Assembly (NCBI GenBank): GCA_934120635.1
Contig: CAKOUR010000003.1
Span: 1 to 64,000, forward strand
Direction of reading: 5' to 3'
DNA: 64,000 bases
Origin: an uncultured Bacilli bacterium
GTDB taxonomy: Bacteria > Bacillota_I > Bacilli_A > RF39 > UBA660
The notes under the pieces are model-generated. The model did not search any database. It saw nothing but the letters and a program-made list of their open reading frames with translations, and was not told the DNA's origin. The number at the start of each line of letters is the position of its first letter. The first letter of the stretch is position 1. The translations under genes were made by a program, and so were the position numbers. Positions 1 through 9,498 of this stretch are shown piece after piece.

Positions 1-91
1 GTCCAAAATTCTTCTTCTCTTCTTTAGGTAAATCTTTTATTGAATACTACAATAAAAGATTTACCTAAAGAAGAGAAGAAGAATTTTGGAC
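1..91. repeat. Perfect 42-bp inverted repeat (fold-back) at the window start
   Basis: Bases 1-42 are the exact reverse complement of bases 50-91, separated by a 7-base loop. The right arm encodes in-frame PheS residues of the family-conserved N-terminal region, so it is genuine coding sequence. The left arm is a mirrored copy with no role in the gene. A perfect palindrome exactly at a sequence edge is typical of a fold-back chimera or contig-end artefact rather than a natural element. Confidence 0.95.
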
Positions 92-966
92 AGGCGATGA
101 ATGAAGTTAAAGTTCTTTTTCAAGAGAAATATCTTTCTTTAAAGACAAAACTAGAGGAAGAAAAAATTAAGGAAAAGTTAGAGAGTGAGAGAATTGATAT
201 TACTCTTCCTTCTACTAGAGTAAGAAGAGGAAGTAAGCATCCGATGAGTCTTGCTATTGAAGAGATTGAGGATTTATTTGTTTCTATGGGATATGATGTT
301 GTATCTGGTCCTGAATTAGAGAGTGATGAGTATTGTTTTGAGAGATTGAATTTACCAAAGGGACATCCTGCTAGGGATATGCAAGATAGTTTTTATATTA
401 CTCCTGATTATTTACTTAGGACACAGACTTCTTCTGTTCAAGCAAGATATATGATGAAAAAGCAAGGGAAAGAACCTATACGTATTATCGTTCCTGGTAA
501 AACTTATCGTCGTGAAGATGATGCTACACATGCACCTCAATTTTCTCAGATAGAGGGACTTGTTATTGATAAAAAAGAAAATCATGTTTCTTTGGCTGAT
601 TTAAAAGGAACTTTAGAAGTATTTGCTCGACATATGTTAGGGAGTAATTTAGATTTGCGTTTTAGACCTAGTTATTTTCCATTTACAGAGCCTTCTTATG
701 AAGTTGATGTTACTTGTTTTAAGTGTCATGGTAAAGGATGTAATTTGTGTAAGCAAACTGGTTGGATTGAAGTTTTTGCTGCTGGTATGGTTCATCCCAA
801 TGTTTTACGTATGAATGGTTATGATCCAGAGGTTTGGGGAGGATTTGCCTTCGGACCTGGTTGGGATAGGATTACTATGTTTAGATATGGTATTCCTGAT
901 ATTCGATTGATGTATCAAAATGATATTCGTTTTTTACAAGAATTTGATAGAAAGGATGGGGAATAA
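43..966 (+). CDS. pheS: Phenylalanyl-tRNA synthetase alpha subunit, 5'-truncated
   Basis: Catalytic subunit of the alpha2-beta2 PheRS that charges tRNA-Phe. About 308 residues are seen and the family is about 340. The class II core is present: the motif 2 stretch TYRREDDATHAPQFSQIEG, the Cys-rich turn CFKCHGKGCNLC seen in bacterial PheS, and the C-terminal AFGPGWDRITMFRYGI motif 3. The N-terminal coiled-coil is missing its first 35-40 residues; IKDLPKEEKKNFGQ matches the middle of that helix. The TTG at 40 lies in the mirrored left arm of the fold-back and has no ribosome site, so it is not the real start. pheT follows 1 base after the stop. Any upstream leader is lost. Confidence 0.95.
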   Translation, partial: NTTIKDLPKEEKKNFGQAMNEVKVLFQEKYLSLKTKLEEEKIKEKLESERIDITLPSTRVRRGSKHPMSLAIEEIEDLFVSMGYDVVSGPELESDEYCFERLNLPKGHPARDMQDSFYITPDYLLRTQTSSVQARYMMKKQGKEPIRIIVPGKTYRREDDATHAPQFSQIEGLVIDKKENHVSLADLKGTLEVFARHMLGSNLDLRFRPSYFPFTEPSYEVDVTCFKCHGKGCNLCKQTGWIEVFAAGMVHPNVLRMNGYDPEVWGGFAFGPGWDRITMFRYGIPDIRLMYQNDIRFLQEFDRKDGE

Positions 967-967
967 G

Positions 968-3340
968 ATGATATTATCGAGAAATTTTATTAAAGATTAT
1001 ATTGATATAGATGATAAGAAAACAATAGAAGAAATTGCTAATGATATGGTTAATGTTGGAAATGAATATGATTCTTGTGGACCACTTATTTCGGCTACTT
1101 CTTTAGTTATTGGTAAGGTTTTGGAAGTAAAGATGCATCCAGATAGTGATCATTTACATTTATGTAAGGTAGATATTGGTGATGAAACTTTAGATATTGT
1201 TTGTGGTGCTCCTAATGTAAGAGAGGGGTTAAAAGTAATTGTTGCTAAAGATGGGGCAGTATTACCTGGTGGTGTAATTAAAAAGGGAGTTATTCGTGGC
1301 TGTGTTTCTAATGGTATGCTTTGCTCTATTAAAGAATTAGGGTTAGATAGTAAATTTTTATCTAAAGAAGATATTGAAGGAATTGCTGAGTTAGGAGAAG
1401 ATGCTGTTATTGGAGAAGATCCGATTCATTATTTAGGATTAGATGATGAGGTTATTGATTTTGAATTGACTGCTAATCGTGGTGATGAACTTAGTATGCT
1501 TGGTCTTGCTTATGAACTTGGGGCTATTTATTCTCTAAAGGTAAAAGATATTGATACTTCTTATTCTTCTGTTCAAGATGAAAATCTTAAATTTTCTGTT
1601 GATATTCAAAGTAGTCGTTGTAGTCTTTTTCTTGCAAAGAAAGTTAAAAATTTAAAGATAGGAGAAAGTCCTGCTTTTATTAAAAATAGGCTTATTGCTT
1701 GTGGAATTAGGCCAATAAATAATGTTGTTGATATTTCTAATTATGTGATGTTAGAAACTGGGCAACCACTTCATTTTTATGATGCTGCTTGTCTTGAAGA
1801 TAAATTAATTGTTCGAGATGCAGTTGATGGGGAGAATTTAAAGACTTTAGATGGACAAGATAGAGTATTGTCTAAGGAAGATATTGTAATTGCTAATCAA
1901 GATGGAGCAATTGGTCTTGCTGGTGTTATGGGAGGATTTAGTACTGAAGTTTCTGATAATACTACTTCTATTATTATTGAGTCTGCTATTTTTGATGCAG
2001 TTAGTGTTAGAAAGACTAGTAAGAGAATTTTGAGAAGTGAGGCTTCTAATCGTTTTGAAAAGGGACTTGATCCTAAGAGAACATATATGGCAATGGATAG
2101 AGCTTGTCATCTGCTAGAAAAATATGCAAGTGGTAGTGTTTGCTCTTACTCATATGTTTATGATCAGACAACTTCTTTAGATAAGGTAATTTCTATTACT
2201 TGTCATGATATTAATTCTGTTCTTGGTACAGATATTAGTTTAAATTCGATTGTTCAAGTTTTTGAACGATTAGGATTTGTTACTAAGGTAGAGGAGGATA
2301 TTATAACAGTATTTGTTCCTTCTAGAAGAAGGGATATTTCTATTAAAGAAGATTTAATTGAAGAAGTAGGGCGTATTTATGGAATTAATAATATTCAAGG
2401 CAAATTACCTAATCTTCCAATTAAGGCGGGAAGTTATGATAAAACGACTAGATTTATTCGAAATAAGATGGTTGATTTAGGATTAAATGAAGTATTGACC
2501 CAAATCTTTTTACCTGATAGTGCTGTTCATCAATATACAATGGATGAATTTGATACAGTAATGTTACTTGATCCTTTATCTGTAGAAAAGAATGCTTTAA
2601 GATATTCTTTGCTTCCTAGTTTAATGAAGGTTTACCGATATAATAAATCTAGAAATTTGAATGATATTTCTATCTTTGAGATGGCTAAGGGATTTTATTT
2701 GAAAAATAATACTTATGGGGAAGAATACAAGTTATCTGTTGTTATGTCTGGAGAATATTATCTTGGTTTAAATCAGGTAAGGAAAGTTGATTTTTATATG
2801 ATAAAAGGAATTATTGAAGAATTATTTCATTCTTTAGGTTATGCTGGTCGCTATCGTTTTGTTATTGGAGAATTTCCTCTTGAATTTCATCCTGGTCAAA
2901 GTGCTTATATTGAGGTCTCTGGAAAGAGAGTTGGTATTATAGGGAAACTTCATCCTAATGTAGTTGATGATGATGTTTTTGTAGCAGAGATTTCTTTGGA
3001 TAAATTACTTCAAAATAAAACTGGGAAAAACAAATATAAAGAGTTAAATAAATTTCCTAGTATTAAGAAAGATTTTGCTGTTATTCTTGATAAGAATATT
3101 TTAGCAGAAGATATTATTAAAGTAATCAAAAAAGCTGGCGGGAAAAAATTAACAGATGTTAAAGTTTTTGATGTTTATGTAGGAAAAAATATTGATGAAG
3201 ATAAAAAATCAATTGCCTTTTCTTTAACTTTTGAAGATTATACAAAGACATTAACTGATGAAGAGGTTACGCTATTGTTTGAGAAAGTTATTCAAGCAGT
3301 AACGGAAAGATATGATGCTGTTTTAAGGGATCATGATTAA
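968..3340 (+). CDS. pheT: Phenylalanyl-tRNA synthetase beta subunit
   Basis: 790-residue partner of PheS that binds tRNA-Phe and edits misacylated Tyr. Domains in order: an EMAP/OB tRNA-binding domain near residues 40-150 (with VCGAPNVREG), the B3/B4 editing domain near 205-370 (RPINNVVDISNYVM), B5 near 400-470, the inactive catalytic-like core, and a C-terminal FDX-ACB domain near 697-790 (KFPSIKKDFAV). I chose the ATG at 968 because it follows a purine-rich GATGGGGAAT site, overlaps nothing, and gives the canonical MILSRNFIKDYI start. An upstream in-frame ATG at 920 lies inside pheS and adds 16 unrelated residues. Translationally linked to pheS. Confidence 0.97.
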   Translation: MILSRNFIKDYIDIDDKKTIEEIANDMVNVGNEYDSCGPLISATSLVIGKVLEVKMHPDSDHLHLCKVDIGDETLDIVCGAPNVREGLKVIVAKDGAVLPGGVIKKGVIRGCVSNGMLCSIKELGLDSKFLSKEDIEGIAELGEDAVIGEDPIHYLGLDDEVIDFELTANRGDELSMLGLAYELGAIYSLKVKDIDTSYSSVQDENLKFSVDIQSSRCSLFLAKKVKNLKIGESPAFIKNRLIACGIRPINNVVDISNYVMLETGQPLHFYDAACLEDKLIVRDAVDGENLKTLDGQDRVLSKEDIVIANQDGAIGLAGVMGGFSTEVSDNTTSIIIESAIFDAVSVRKTSKRILRSEASNRFEKGLDPKRTYMAMDRACHLLEKYASGSVCSYSYVYDQTTSLDKVISITCHDINSVLGTDISLNSIVQVFERLGFVTKVEEDIITVFVPSRRRDISIKEDLIEEVGRIYGINNIQGKLPNLPIKAGSYDKTTRFIRNKMVDLGLNEVLTQIFLPDSAVHQYTMDEFDTVMLLDPLSVEKNALRYSLLPSLMKVYRYNKSRNLNDISIFEMAKGFYLKNNTYGEEYKLSVVMSGEYYLGLNQVRKVDFYMIKGIIEELFHSLGYAGRYRFVIGEFPLEFHPGQSAYIEVSGKRVGIIGKLHPNVVDDDVFVAEISLDKLLQNKTGKNKYKELNKFPSIKKDFAVILDKNILAEDIIKVIKKAGGKKLTDVKVFDVYVGKNIDEDKKSIAFSLTFEDYTKTLTDEEVTLLFEKVIQAVTERYDAVLRDHD

Positions 3341-3361
3341 TATTTAGTGGAGGATATGAAA

Positions 3362-4450
3362 ATGGAAAAAATTATGTTAACTGGTGATAGGCCTACTGGT
3401 CGATTACATTTAGGTCATTATGTTGGTTCTTTAAAAAGAAGAGTAGAGTTACAAAATAGTGGAGAATTTTCTAAAATCTTTATTGAGATAGCAGATGCGC
3501 AAGCTATCACGGATAATGCTTATAATATGGATAAAGTTCGTGATAATATTATTGAGGTTGCTTTAGATTATTTATCAGTTGGGATTGATCCTAAGAAAAG
3601 TATTATTTTTGTTCAATCTCAAATTCCTGAATTATGTGAGTTTACTTTTTATTATTTAAATTTGGTAACTTTATCTAGGTTGGAGAGAAATCCTACGATA
3701 AAAGAAGAAATTAAGTTGAGAAATTTTGAAAATAGTATTCCAGCAGGTTTTTTAATTTATCCTGTTAGTCAAGCTGCTGATATTACAGCGTTTAAGGCGA
3801 ATGTTATTCCAGTTGGTGAGGATCAGTTACCAATGATTGAACAGACGAGAGAGATTGTTCGTAGTTTTAATAAAACTTATGGGGAAGTTTTAGTTGAACC
3901 GGAGGCTGTTCTTCCTGAAGTTGAGATTTGTAATCGTTTACCTGGTTTAGATGGTAAGGCAAAGATGAGTAAATCTTTAGGGAATTGTATTTATTTGTCT
4001 GATGATGCTGATGTGATTGAGAAGAAGGTAATGAGTATGTATACGGATCCTACTCATATTAAAATTACTGATCCTGGTCATATTGAAGGAAATGTTGTTT
4101 TTACTTATTTAGATGCTTTTTGTAAGCCTGATGATTTTTCAAAATATTTACCTGAGTATCAAGATTTAGATGACTTGAAAGCTCATTATCAAATGGGTGG
4201 TGTAGGAGATAGAACAATTAAGAAATTTTTAAATTCTATTCTTCAAGCAGAACTTGCACCTATTCGTGAGAGAAGAAAGTTGTATGAAAAAGATATTGAA
4301 AAGGTATATAAGATGTTAGAAGAGGGTAGTATTAAGGCTAGAGATGTTGCTAAGCAGACAATGGATGAATTAAAAGCAGCAATGAAAATTTGTTACTTTT
4401 CAGATAAGGATTTGATTTCTCGTCAAAAAGAGAAGTATAATAAGGATTAG
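3362..4450 (+). CDS. trpS: Tryptophanyl-tRNA synthetase
   Basis: Class I synthetase charging tRNA-Trp, 362 residues. The class I signatures are HLGH at residues 16-19 within TGDRPTGRLHLGHYVGSL and KMSKS at 201-205. I chose the ATG at 3362 because the GGAGG at 3349-3353 sits 8 bases upstream; the GTG at 3347 and ATG at 3356 overlap or crowd that site. It lies 21 bases after pheT and is probably cotranscribed, giving a Phe/Trp synthetase operon that ends at the terminator overlapping its stop codon. No T-box is visible between pheT and trpS. Confidence 0.97.
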   Translation: MEKIMLTGDRPTGRLHLGHYVGSLKRRVELQNSGEFSKIFIEIADAQAITDNAYNMDKVRDNIIEVALDYLSVGIDPKKSIIFVQSQIPELCEFTFYYLNLVTLSRLERNPTIKEEIKLRNFENSIPAGFLIYPVSQAADITAFKANVIPVGEDQLPMIEQTREIVRSFNKTYGEVLVEPEAVLPEVEICNRLPGLDGKAKMSKSLGNCIYLSDDADVIEKKVMSMYTDPTHIKITDPGHIEGNVVFTYLDAFCKPDDFSKYLPEYQDLDDLKAHYQMGGVGDRTIKKFLNSILQAELAPIRERRKLYEKDIEKVYKMLEEGSIKARDVAKQTMDELKAAMKICYFSDKDLISRQKEKYNKD

Positions 4451-4483
4451 GACATGACTTTGGGTTATGTTCTTTTTCTTTTG
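4450..4483 (+). terminator. Rho-independent terminator after trpS
   Basis: A 9-bp stem, GGACATGAC (4450-4458) with GTTATGTTC (4464-4472), includes two G-U pairs and a 5-base loop, and is followed by a T-rich run from 4473. The stem starts on the last base of the trpS stop codon. Confidence 0.85.
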
Positions 4484-4524
4484 AGAAATACTTTATTAGT
4501 ATTTTAATTTTATTTTGAATTTGT

Positions 4525-4530
4525 TATAAT
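4525..4530 (+). promoter_or_regulatory. Probable -10 element (TATAAT) for the 4567 gene
   Basis: A consensus TATAAT lies between the trpS terminator and the ribosome site of the 58-residue gene. I see no convincing -35 at the expected distance, so the promoter call is moderate. Confidence 0.5.
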
Positions 4531-4566
4531 ATATTTGTTGTAATGTATAGGAGGATTTGATTATCA

Positions 4567-4743
4567 ATGAAAAAAATTATTGATATAAATGAATTAAATA
4601 ATTTAAAAAAAATGCTTACGTTAATTGATTCTGAACAATCTGTTTTTTCTGATTCATGGGAACATATTAATCGTTATGAGAAAATAGTAAAGAAAAAGGA
4701 GGAGGAATTACTACTAAAAAAAGTTTTGGAAAAAAAGAAATAG
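4567..4743 (+). CDS. Small protein of unknown function (58 aa)
   Basis: Translates to a 58-residue Lys- and Glu-rich protein, starting MKKIIDINELNNLKKML and ending KKVLEKKK. It looks mostly helical, with an amphipathic C-terminal half rich in Lys/Glu. A strong GGAGG lies 12 bases upstream, slightly long spacing, and an in-frame stop at 4558 rules out any earlier start. It has its own -10 and is followed 6 bases later by the large repeat/phosphoesterase gene, so the two probably form an operon. I recognise no family. The gene is likely real because of the ribosome site, its position and the tight spacing. Confidence 0.65.
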   Translation: MKKIIDINELNNLKKMLTLIDSEQSVFSDSWEHINRYEKIVKKKEEELLLKKVLEKKK

Positions 4744-4749
4744 AAAAGG

Positions 4750-7700
4750 GTGGATGAGATAGTGAAAAATAATTTTTTGTTAAAGAATGAAGATAAGAGT
4801 AATCAAATAGATAATGTGATGTCTGAATTATTTAGATATGGAGTTTTAGAACAGGAGAAAGAGAAACTTTATCGTGAAAATAAAAAGGAAATTAATAATT
4901 TATTAAAGGGAAGTCAATATAATTATGTTTCTTTGTTTTTAAATTCATATCAGCGAGTTCCTAATTCTATTTTGAAAAAACTTTTACATTCGTTGAGTGA
5001 TAATCAAATTTTTCAAATTATTTTTAAAAGTAAGAGTGAAGAATTGGTTAGGGAAGCTTATTTTGCTAATCGAGAGGCTTTTGTTCGAGAATTAAAAAGA
5101 AAACTAGAGGATGAAGAATTTGATTATTTAAGTATAATGAGTTCATCTTATCCTATGGAGATGGTTGATGATATTATTTTAAATTTACGTGATGAACAAC
5201 TTTTTCATGCATTTATTTTTCATACTTCATCTAAGGAAATTTATCGCCTTAAAGGAGATATTATTGATAATGTTTTTTCAAAAAAGATACATGATAAGGA
5301 TTTCTTTTATACAGCGATTTTTTTGCCAATTTATTATGGGAATGATCCTATTCCTGAAGAGTTCATAAAAAAGGCTATTTTGCTTTTAAATGGTGAAGAG
5401 GCATTTAAAGTATTAACTGATTATAGAGTTAACTCTAAGGAAGTAAAGGAAGAAATCTTTTCTTTAAAAAGGGATGAAATTAGTTGTTTTGTAAGCGATA
5501 TATTAAAAGATAAAAAAGTTAATAGTGTAAGAATATTTTTAGGTAATTCGGAAAAATTACCATCTGATTTTGTTGATTCTATTATTCAAAAATTGGATTT
5601 TCATCAAACTTTAAATCTTATTTTTAATTATACTGATTATAATGAAACAGCTGATAGGATTAGAAATCAATTATATTTTTCTAGAAAGCAAGAGATTGAT
5701 AGTTTTTTATTAAAAGAGGTAAATAGTGGTAATTTTGATTATTCTAGTTTTTTTGATTTTAGAAGAGAACTGCCTAATTTGATGATTCAAACTTTTGTTT
5801 CTTCTCTTTCTTTGGAACAACTTTTTATGATTGTGTTATCTGATATTCGAATTAAAACTAAAAAAGATATATTGAAGGTGCATAAAGAAGAGATTAATTC
5901 TAAAATGAGGGAATTTTTAGGTGAAGATGTAGATTATCATTTATTGCTTTCTAAGAAAATTCCTTTGAATATTTTTGATTTTATGCTTGATTATTTAAAT
6001 CCTCAAGATGTTTTTTTAGCGATAGATGATAAATTAAAAAAGGATAAGGAATATGTAAAACATATTTATGCTAAGATGTATCATTTGGATTTACAAGATA
6101 AAAGAGTAGAAAAGATGTTTTTGATGTTACCTTTTTTTAGGGGAAATGCAGATGATTTTATTCAATCTTTTCAAAGTGTAGAAGATTTTGTTTCTTATTT
6201 AGGTTTTTCTCCTCAGTCATTTTGGCAGTATAGTTTGGCAAATAATCCTAAGTATTTTTCAAATATTATTATGATTATTAAAAATAATGATATAGAGAAT
6301 TTTAAGGAAGTTAAGGAATATTTTTTTCAAAATATATATCCTCGTTGTGATGAAGGAAATATTTTGATTGGGAATTTTCTTGATTTATTAGAAAATTATA
6401 CTGTTTATCGGGATTTTTGTATTTCTGTTTCTTTACTAAAAAGAGATTTAACTTTGGAAGAGAAAAATAAAGTATTGTTTTTGTTTCAAAGAAAAGAAAA
6501 AGAAATGTTTAAGGGAAAAATTTCTTCTTTAGAGGATTGCGATAAATCTTATTCTTTTTTGAAAGATAAATTTAGAGTTAAGCTTTTTGGAGAGAAAAAG
6601 TTAGATAAAGAAGAACTTAAAAATATTATTTGTCAAATGTTATTTAATGATGATTTGTTTTCTCTTAAGCAGCAATTGTTTATTTATGGGGATACTGAAG
6701 AATTAAGAAAGTTACAGTTTAATGATCGAGAATATCCTGAATTGGTAGAGGATATTGAGTTTATGATGATTTATACTTCTATGATTGAGCCGATAATTAA
6801 TTTGAATGATAAAAAGTCGTTGCAACAACTTGCTATGCGTATTTTTGAAAATATTGATATTATTTTTAATTCTTCTTTTCAGTCACAGTCTTTTTCTAAG
6901 AAGATGAGAGATTTATATGCTTTAGAGTCAGAGATGATGTTGAGTAAAATACTTCCAGGGTCTTTTGCTTATACTAAGCTTTTAGATAGTAAAAAGAGTT
7001 TGGCGTATGGAGTAGATACGCTTGATTTTTCTGATAAAGAATATCTTTTATATGCACATGTTCTTGGTGATAGTGAAGAGGTTGATGAGGTTGTTCAAGG
7101 AGTTGCTTCTGGGGAGAAGAATTTTATTTGTTTAACGCCAATTAGTTATCGAAATCAAGTTTATTATTTTGAAAAGACTGATCAAATTATTTTTGGTTAT
7201 GATGATGTTTCTAGTAATCATTTTATTATGAGTTCTCCTAGTAATATGAATAGTAATCGTAATGGTAGTATTCAAAAAAATAGTAATGAGATTCATGATT
7301 TTGTAAGAAAACAAAGGGGAATTCTTGAAACTAGTGGAGCTAAGGAAGGTAAAAATGCAGAAGCTTTATGTTTTAGAGAGGGGTTAAAGCCTAGTTATAT
7401 TATTTTACCAGGTGGTCGTGCTCCTTTTGATGAGGAAATTAAATTAGCTAAAGAGTATAATTTAAAGTTTGCTGTTACGCAAAAGCCAAATACTAGGGTT
7501 GAGAATCCTATTAAAATTTCTTCTTTAGAATTAGAAGATATAATGGATAAAAGACAACAAATCGAAGATTTGCAGGAATTGAAAAAACAATTATTTCAAT
7601 ATCAATCTAGAAAAAAATTAAAAAAGATAGCCATTTTTTCGGATTCTCATGGATTGTTTGAACCTACTTTAGCTATTCTTTCTGATGCTAAGAAAAATGG

Positions 7701-8313
7701 TGTAGATGAGATTTATTCTTTAGGAGATAATATTGGAACTGGTCCTAATCCTAGGGAAGTTTTAGAATTATTAGATAAATATCAAGTAAAATCTGTAATG
7801 GGAAATCATGAAATGTATATTACTAAGGGTGTTGATTTTTTAAAACAACATTTAGAAGAAACGTTTTCTTATGATGAGGCTTTAAGGAATAGTACTTGGA
7901 CAAAGGAACAATTATCTATTGATCAAATAAAAAAACTAAAGCTTTATCCTTTAACTAGAGAAATTAGTTTAGGAAATAAAAAAATTTTATTATGTCATTC
8001 TAGTAAGGATTTGAGTAGTCATCGATTAGTTGTTGATCCTAAGAATTATGATACAATTTTTCAAGGACATGTTCATTTTAGAGGTAAGAAAGATAATATT
8101 CAAACTTTAAGAGGTGCTGGTATAGGGATGAAAGATAGAAGTGAAAAAGGAAAGGCTTATTATATTATTTTATCTGAGCAAAGGGATGGTAATTATAAAA
8201 TTACTGAAAGGTTTGTTCCTTATGATAATTTTAATTTGGAAAGTGATATTAATTTGAGTGATTTATCTTTAGAGGATAAAGATAAAATTAGTCGTTGGTC
8301 TGTTAGAAGATAA
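4750..8313 (+). CDS. Large helical-repeat protein with a C-terminal calcineurin-like metallophosphoesterase domain
   Basis: 1187 residues. The last ~230 carry a complete metallophosphoesterase signature: D965-x-H967 in SDSHG, GDN at 992-994, GNHE around 1018-1021 and GHVH around 1106-1109, enough to build a two-metal site. Residues ~30-460 contain about five diverged ~75-residue helical repeats, each with a pattern of an EI pair, a DY/F step, a Pro and then two helices ending in a QLF.I-like stretch. A middle segment (~790-930) around FVRKQRGILETSG and SYIILPGGRAPFDEE is unlike anything I can name. There is no signal peptide, so it is probably cytosolic. The GTG at 4750 and a GTG at 4762 are both possible starts; an AGGGTGG site favours 4762. 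The substrate is unknown. Confidence 0.85.
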   Translation: MDEIVKNNFLLKNEDKSNQIDNVMSELFRYGVLEQEKEKLYRENKKEINNLLKGSQYNYVSLFLNSYQRVPNSILKKLLHSLSDNQIFQIIFKSKSEELVREAYFANREAFVRELKRKLEDEEFDYLSIMSSSYPMEMVDDIILNLRDEQLFHAFIFHTSSKEIYRLKGDIIDNVFSKKIHDKDFFYTAIFLPIYYGNDPIPEEFIKKAILLLNGEEAFKVLTDYRVNSKEVKEEIFSLKRDEISCFVSDILKDKKVNSVRIFLGNSEKLPSDFVDSIIQKLDFHQTLNLIFNYTDYNETADRIRNQLYFSRKQEIDSFLLKEVNSGNFDYSSFFDFRRELPNLMIQTFVSSLSLEQLFMIVLSDIRIKTKKDILKVHKEEINSKMREFLGEDVDYHLLLSKKIPLNIFDFMLDYLNPQDVFLAIDDKLKKDKEYVKHIYAKMYHLDLQDKRVEKMFLMLPFFRGNADDFIQSFQSVEDFVSYLGFSPQSFWQYSLANNPKYFSNIIMIIKNNDIENFKEVKEYFFQNIYPRCDEGNILIGNFLDLLENYTVYRDFCISVSLLKRDLTLEEKNKVLFLFQRKEKEMFKGKISSLEDCDKSYSFLKDKFRVKLFGEKKLDKEELKNIICQMLFNDDLFSLKQQLFIYGDTEELRKLQFNDREYPELVEDIEFMMIYTSMIEPIINLNDKKSLQQLAMRIFENIDIIFNSSFQSQSFSKKMRDLYALESEMMLSKILPGSFAYTKLLDSKKSLAYGVDTLDFSDKEYLLYAHVLGDSEEVDEVVQGVASGEKNFICLTPISYRNQVYYFEKTDQIIFGYDDVSSNHFIMSSPSNMNSNRNGSIQKNSNEIHDFVRKQRGILETSGAKEGKNAEALCFREGLKPSYIILPGGRAPFDEEIKLAKEYNLKFAVTQKPNTRVENPIKISSLELEDIMDKRQQIEDLQELKKQLFQYQSRKKLKKIAIFSDSHGLFEPTLAILSDAKKNGVDEIYSLGDNIGTGPNPREVLELLDKYQVKSVMGNHEMYITKGVDFLKQHLEETFSYDEALRNSTWTKEQLSIDQIKKLKLYPLTREISLGNKKILLCHSSKDLSSHRLVVDPKNYDTIFQGHVHFRGKKDNIQTLRGAGIGMKDRSEKGKAYYIILSEQRDGNYKITERFVPYDNFNLESDINLSDLSLEDKDKISRWSVRR

Positions 8314-8327
8314 TTTATAGGTTAGTT

Positions 8328-8356
8328 AAAAGTTCATACTTATTGAACTTTTTTTG
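8328..8356 (+). terminator. Terminator after the phosphoesterase gene
   Basis: A 9-bp perfect stem, AAAAGTTCA (8328-8336) with TGAACTTTT (8344-8352), has a 7-base loop and a T-run. Confidence 0.85.
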
Positions 8357-8430
8357 TGGTAAAATTATGATTTAGTATTTTTATGGACTAAAGAAAGAAT
8401 ATGTTTCATAATTTTTATTAGGTGATAGTC

Positions 8431-9498
8431 TTGAAGAAGGTACTTTTCTTTGTTATTTTATTTTTTTCTTGTTTTAATTTTTGCTCTGCCTCCACAGCAA
8501 GTGCACATGAGTATGTTTTAATGGATATGAAAAGTGGAAGAGTATTAAAGGGAAAAAATTATAATTCTCCTGTTTTAATTGCTTCAATTACAAAGATTAT
8601 GTCTTGCTTGCTTGCTGTTGAGTCTAAAAAGTTAGATGATGTTGTGGTGGTTAGTGATATTATCAAGAAGTCTTATGGTTCAGGGATTTATATTGAGGTA
8701 GGAGAAGAAATTAGTTTAAGAGATTTATTATATGGACTTATGCTTCGTTCGGGGAATGATGCTGCTTTGATGGTTGCTGAGTATGTAGGAGGAGATATAG
8801 ATACTTTTGTTTCGATGATGAATAAAAAAGCGAAAGAAATTGGAATGCTTCATACAACTTTTGTAAATCCTAGTGGTTTAGATAATACTGATTCTGGGAA
8901 TTATTCGACAGCTTATGATATGGCATTGTTGACTAGGTACGCTATGGAGTATAGGGAGTACCGAAAAATTGTTGGTACAAAAAAACATGTCGTAAAAACT
9001 AATAAAAAAACTTATGTGTGGCATAATAAAAATAAACTTTTAAATGAAAAATATGTAACTGGAGGAAAGACTGGATATACAAAAAAAGCCAAAAGAACTT
9101 TAGTAAGTACAGCGTCTTATCAGAAAAAAGATATGATTGTTGTTACTTTAAACGATAGTGATGATTGGAATACACATAAAGAACTTTATCAATATGCCTT
9201 TGAAAATTATACTTCTTATTTGATTTTAAAGAAATCTAAGTTCGAAGTAGTAGGAGAGAAATATTACCGTAATTTAGGAGAATTATATATTAAGAATGAT
9301 GTTTATCTTCCTTTTCTAGATAAAGAAGCCAAAAATTTAGTGGCCAAAATTGTTTTAACGAAGAAAAGTAAAGTTAAAAATAATGAGAAAGTAGGAAAAT
9401 ATTTAATTTATTTAGATCAAAAACTTTTATATCAAGAAGATATTTATCTTAAGAAGAAAGTAAAAAAATCTTCTATTTTAAAAAGAGGAATGTTTTAA
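8431..9498 (+). CDS. dacB: D-alanyl-D-alanine carboxypeptidase (S11, PBP5-type), sporulation-linked
   Basis: Trims the terminal D-Ala from peptidoglycan stem peptides. The serine-peptidase triad motifs are present: SITK at 52-55, SGN at 107-109 and KTG at 213-215. The N-terminus is a classic signal peptide (MKKVLFFVILFFSC then an Ala/Ser-rich cleavage zone). I chose the TTG at 8431, five bases after AGGTGA; the GTG at 8422 overlaps that site. The gene overlaps spmA by one base and spmB follows, the same order as B. subtilis dacB-spmA-spmB, where the set controls spore cortex crosslinking and core dehydration. The paralogue dacF is the main alternative name. Confidence 0.9.
   Translation: MKKVLFFVILFFSCFNFCSASTASAHEYVLMDMKSGRVLKGKNYNSPVLIASITKIMSCLLAVESKKLDDVVVVSDIIKKSYGSGIYIEVGEEISLRDLLYGLMLRSGNDAALMVAEYVGGDIDTFVSMMNKKAKEIGMLHTTFVNPSGLDNTDSGNYSTAYDMALLTRYAMEYREYRKIVGTKKHVVKTNKKTYVWHNKNKLLNEKYVTGGKTGYTKKAKRTLVSTASYQKKDMIVVTLNDSDDWNTHKELYQYAFENYTSYLILKKSKFEVVGEKYYRNLGELYIKNDVYLPFLDKEAKNLVAKIVLTKKSKVKNNEKVGKYLIYLDQKLLYQEDIYLKKKVKKSSILKRGMF

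Noticed and set aside
1847..2110. 87-residue frame on - inside pheT
   Set aside because: Antisense shadow of a well-supported gene; composition is an Ile/Ser/Asn artefact.
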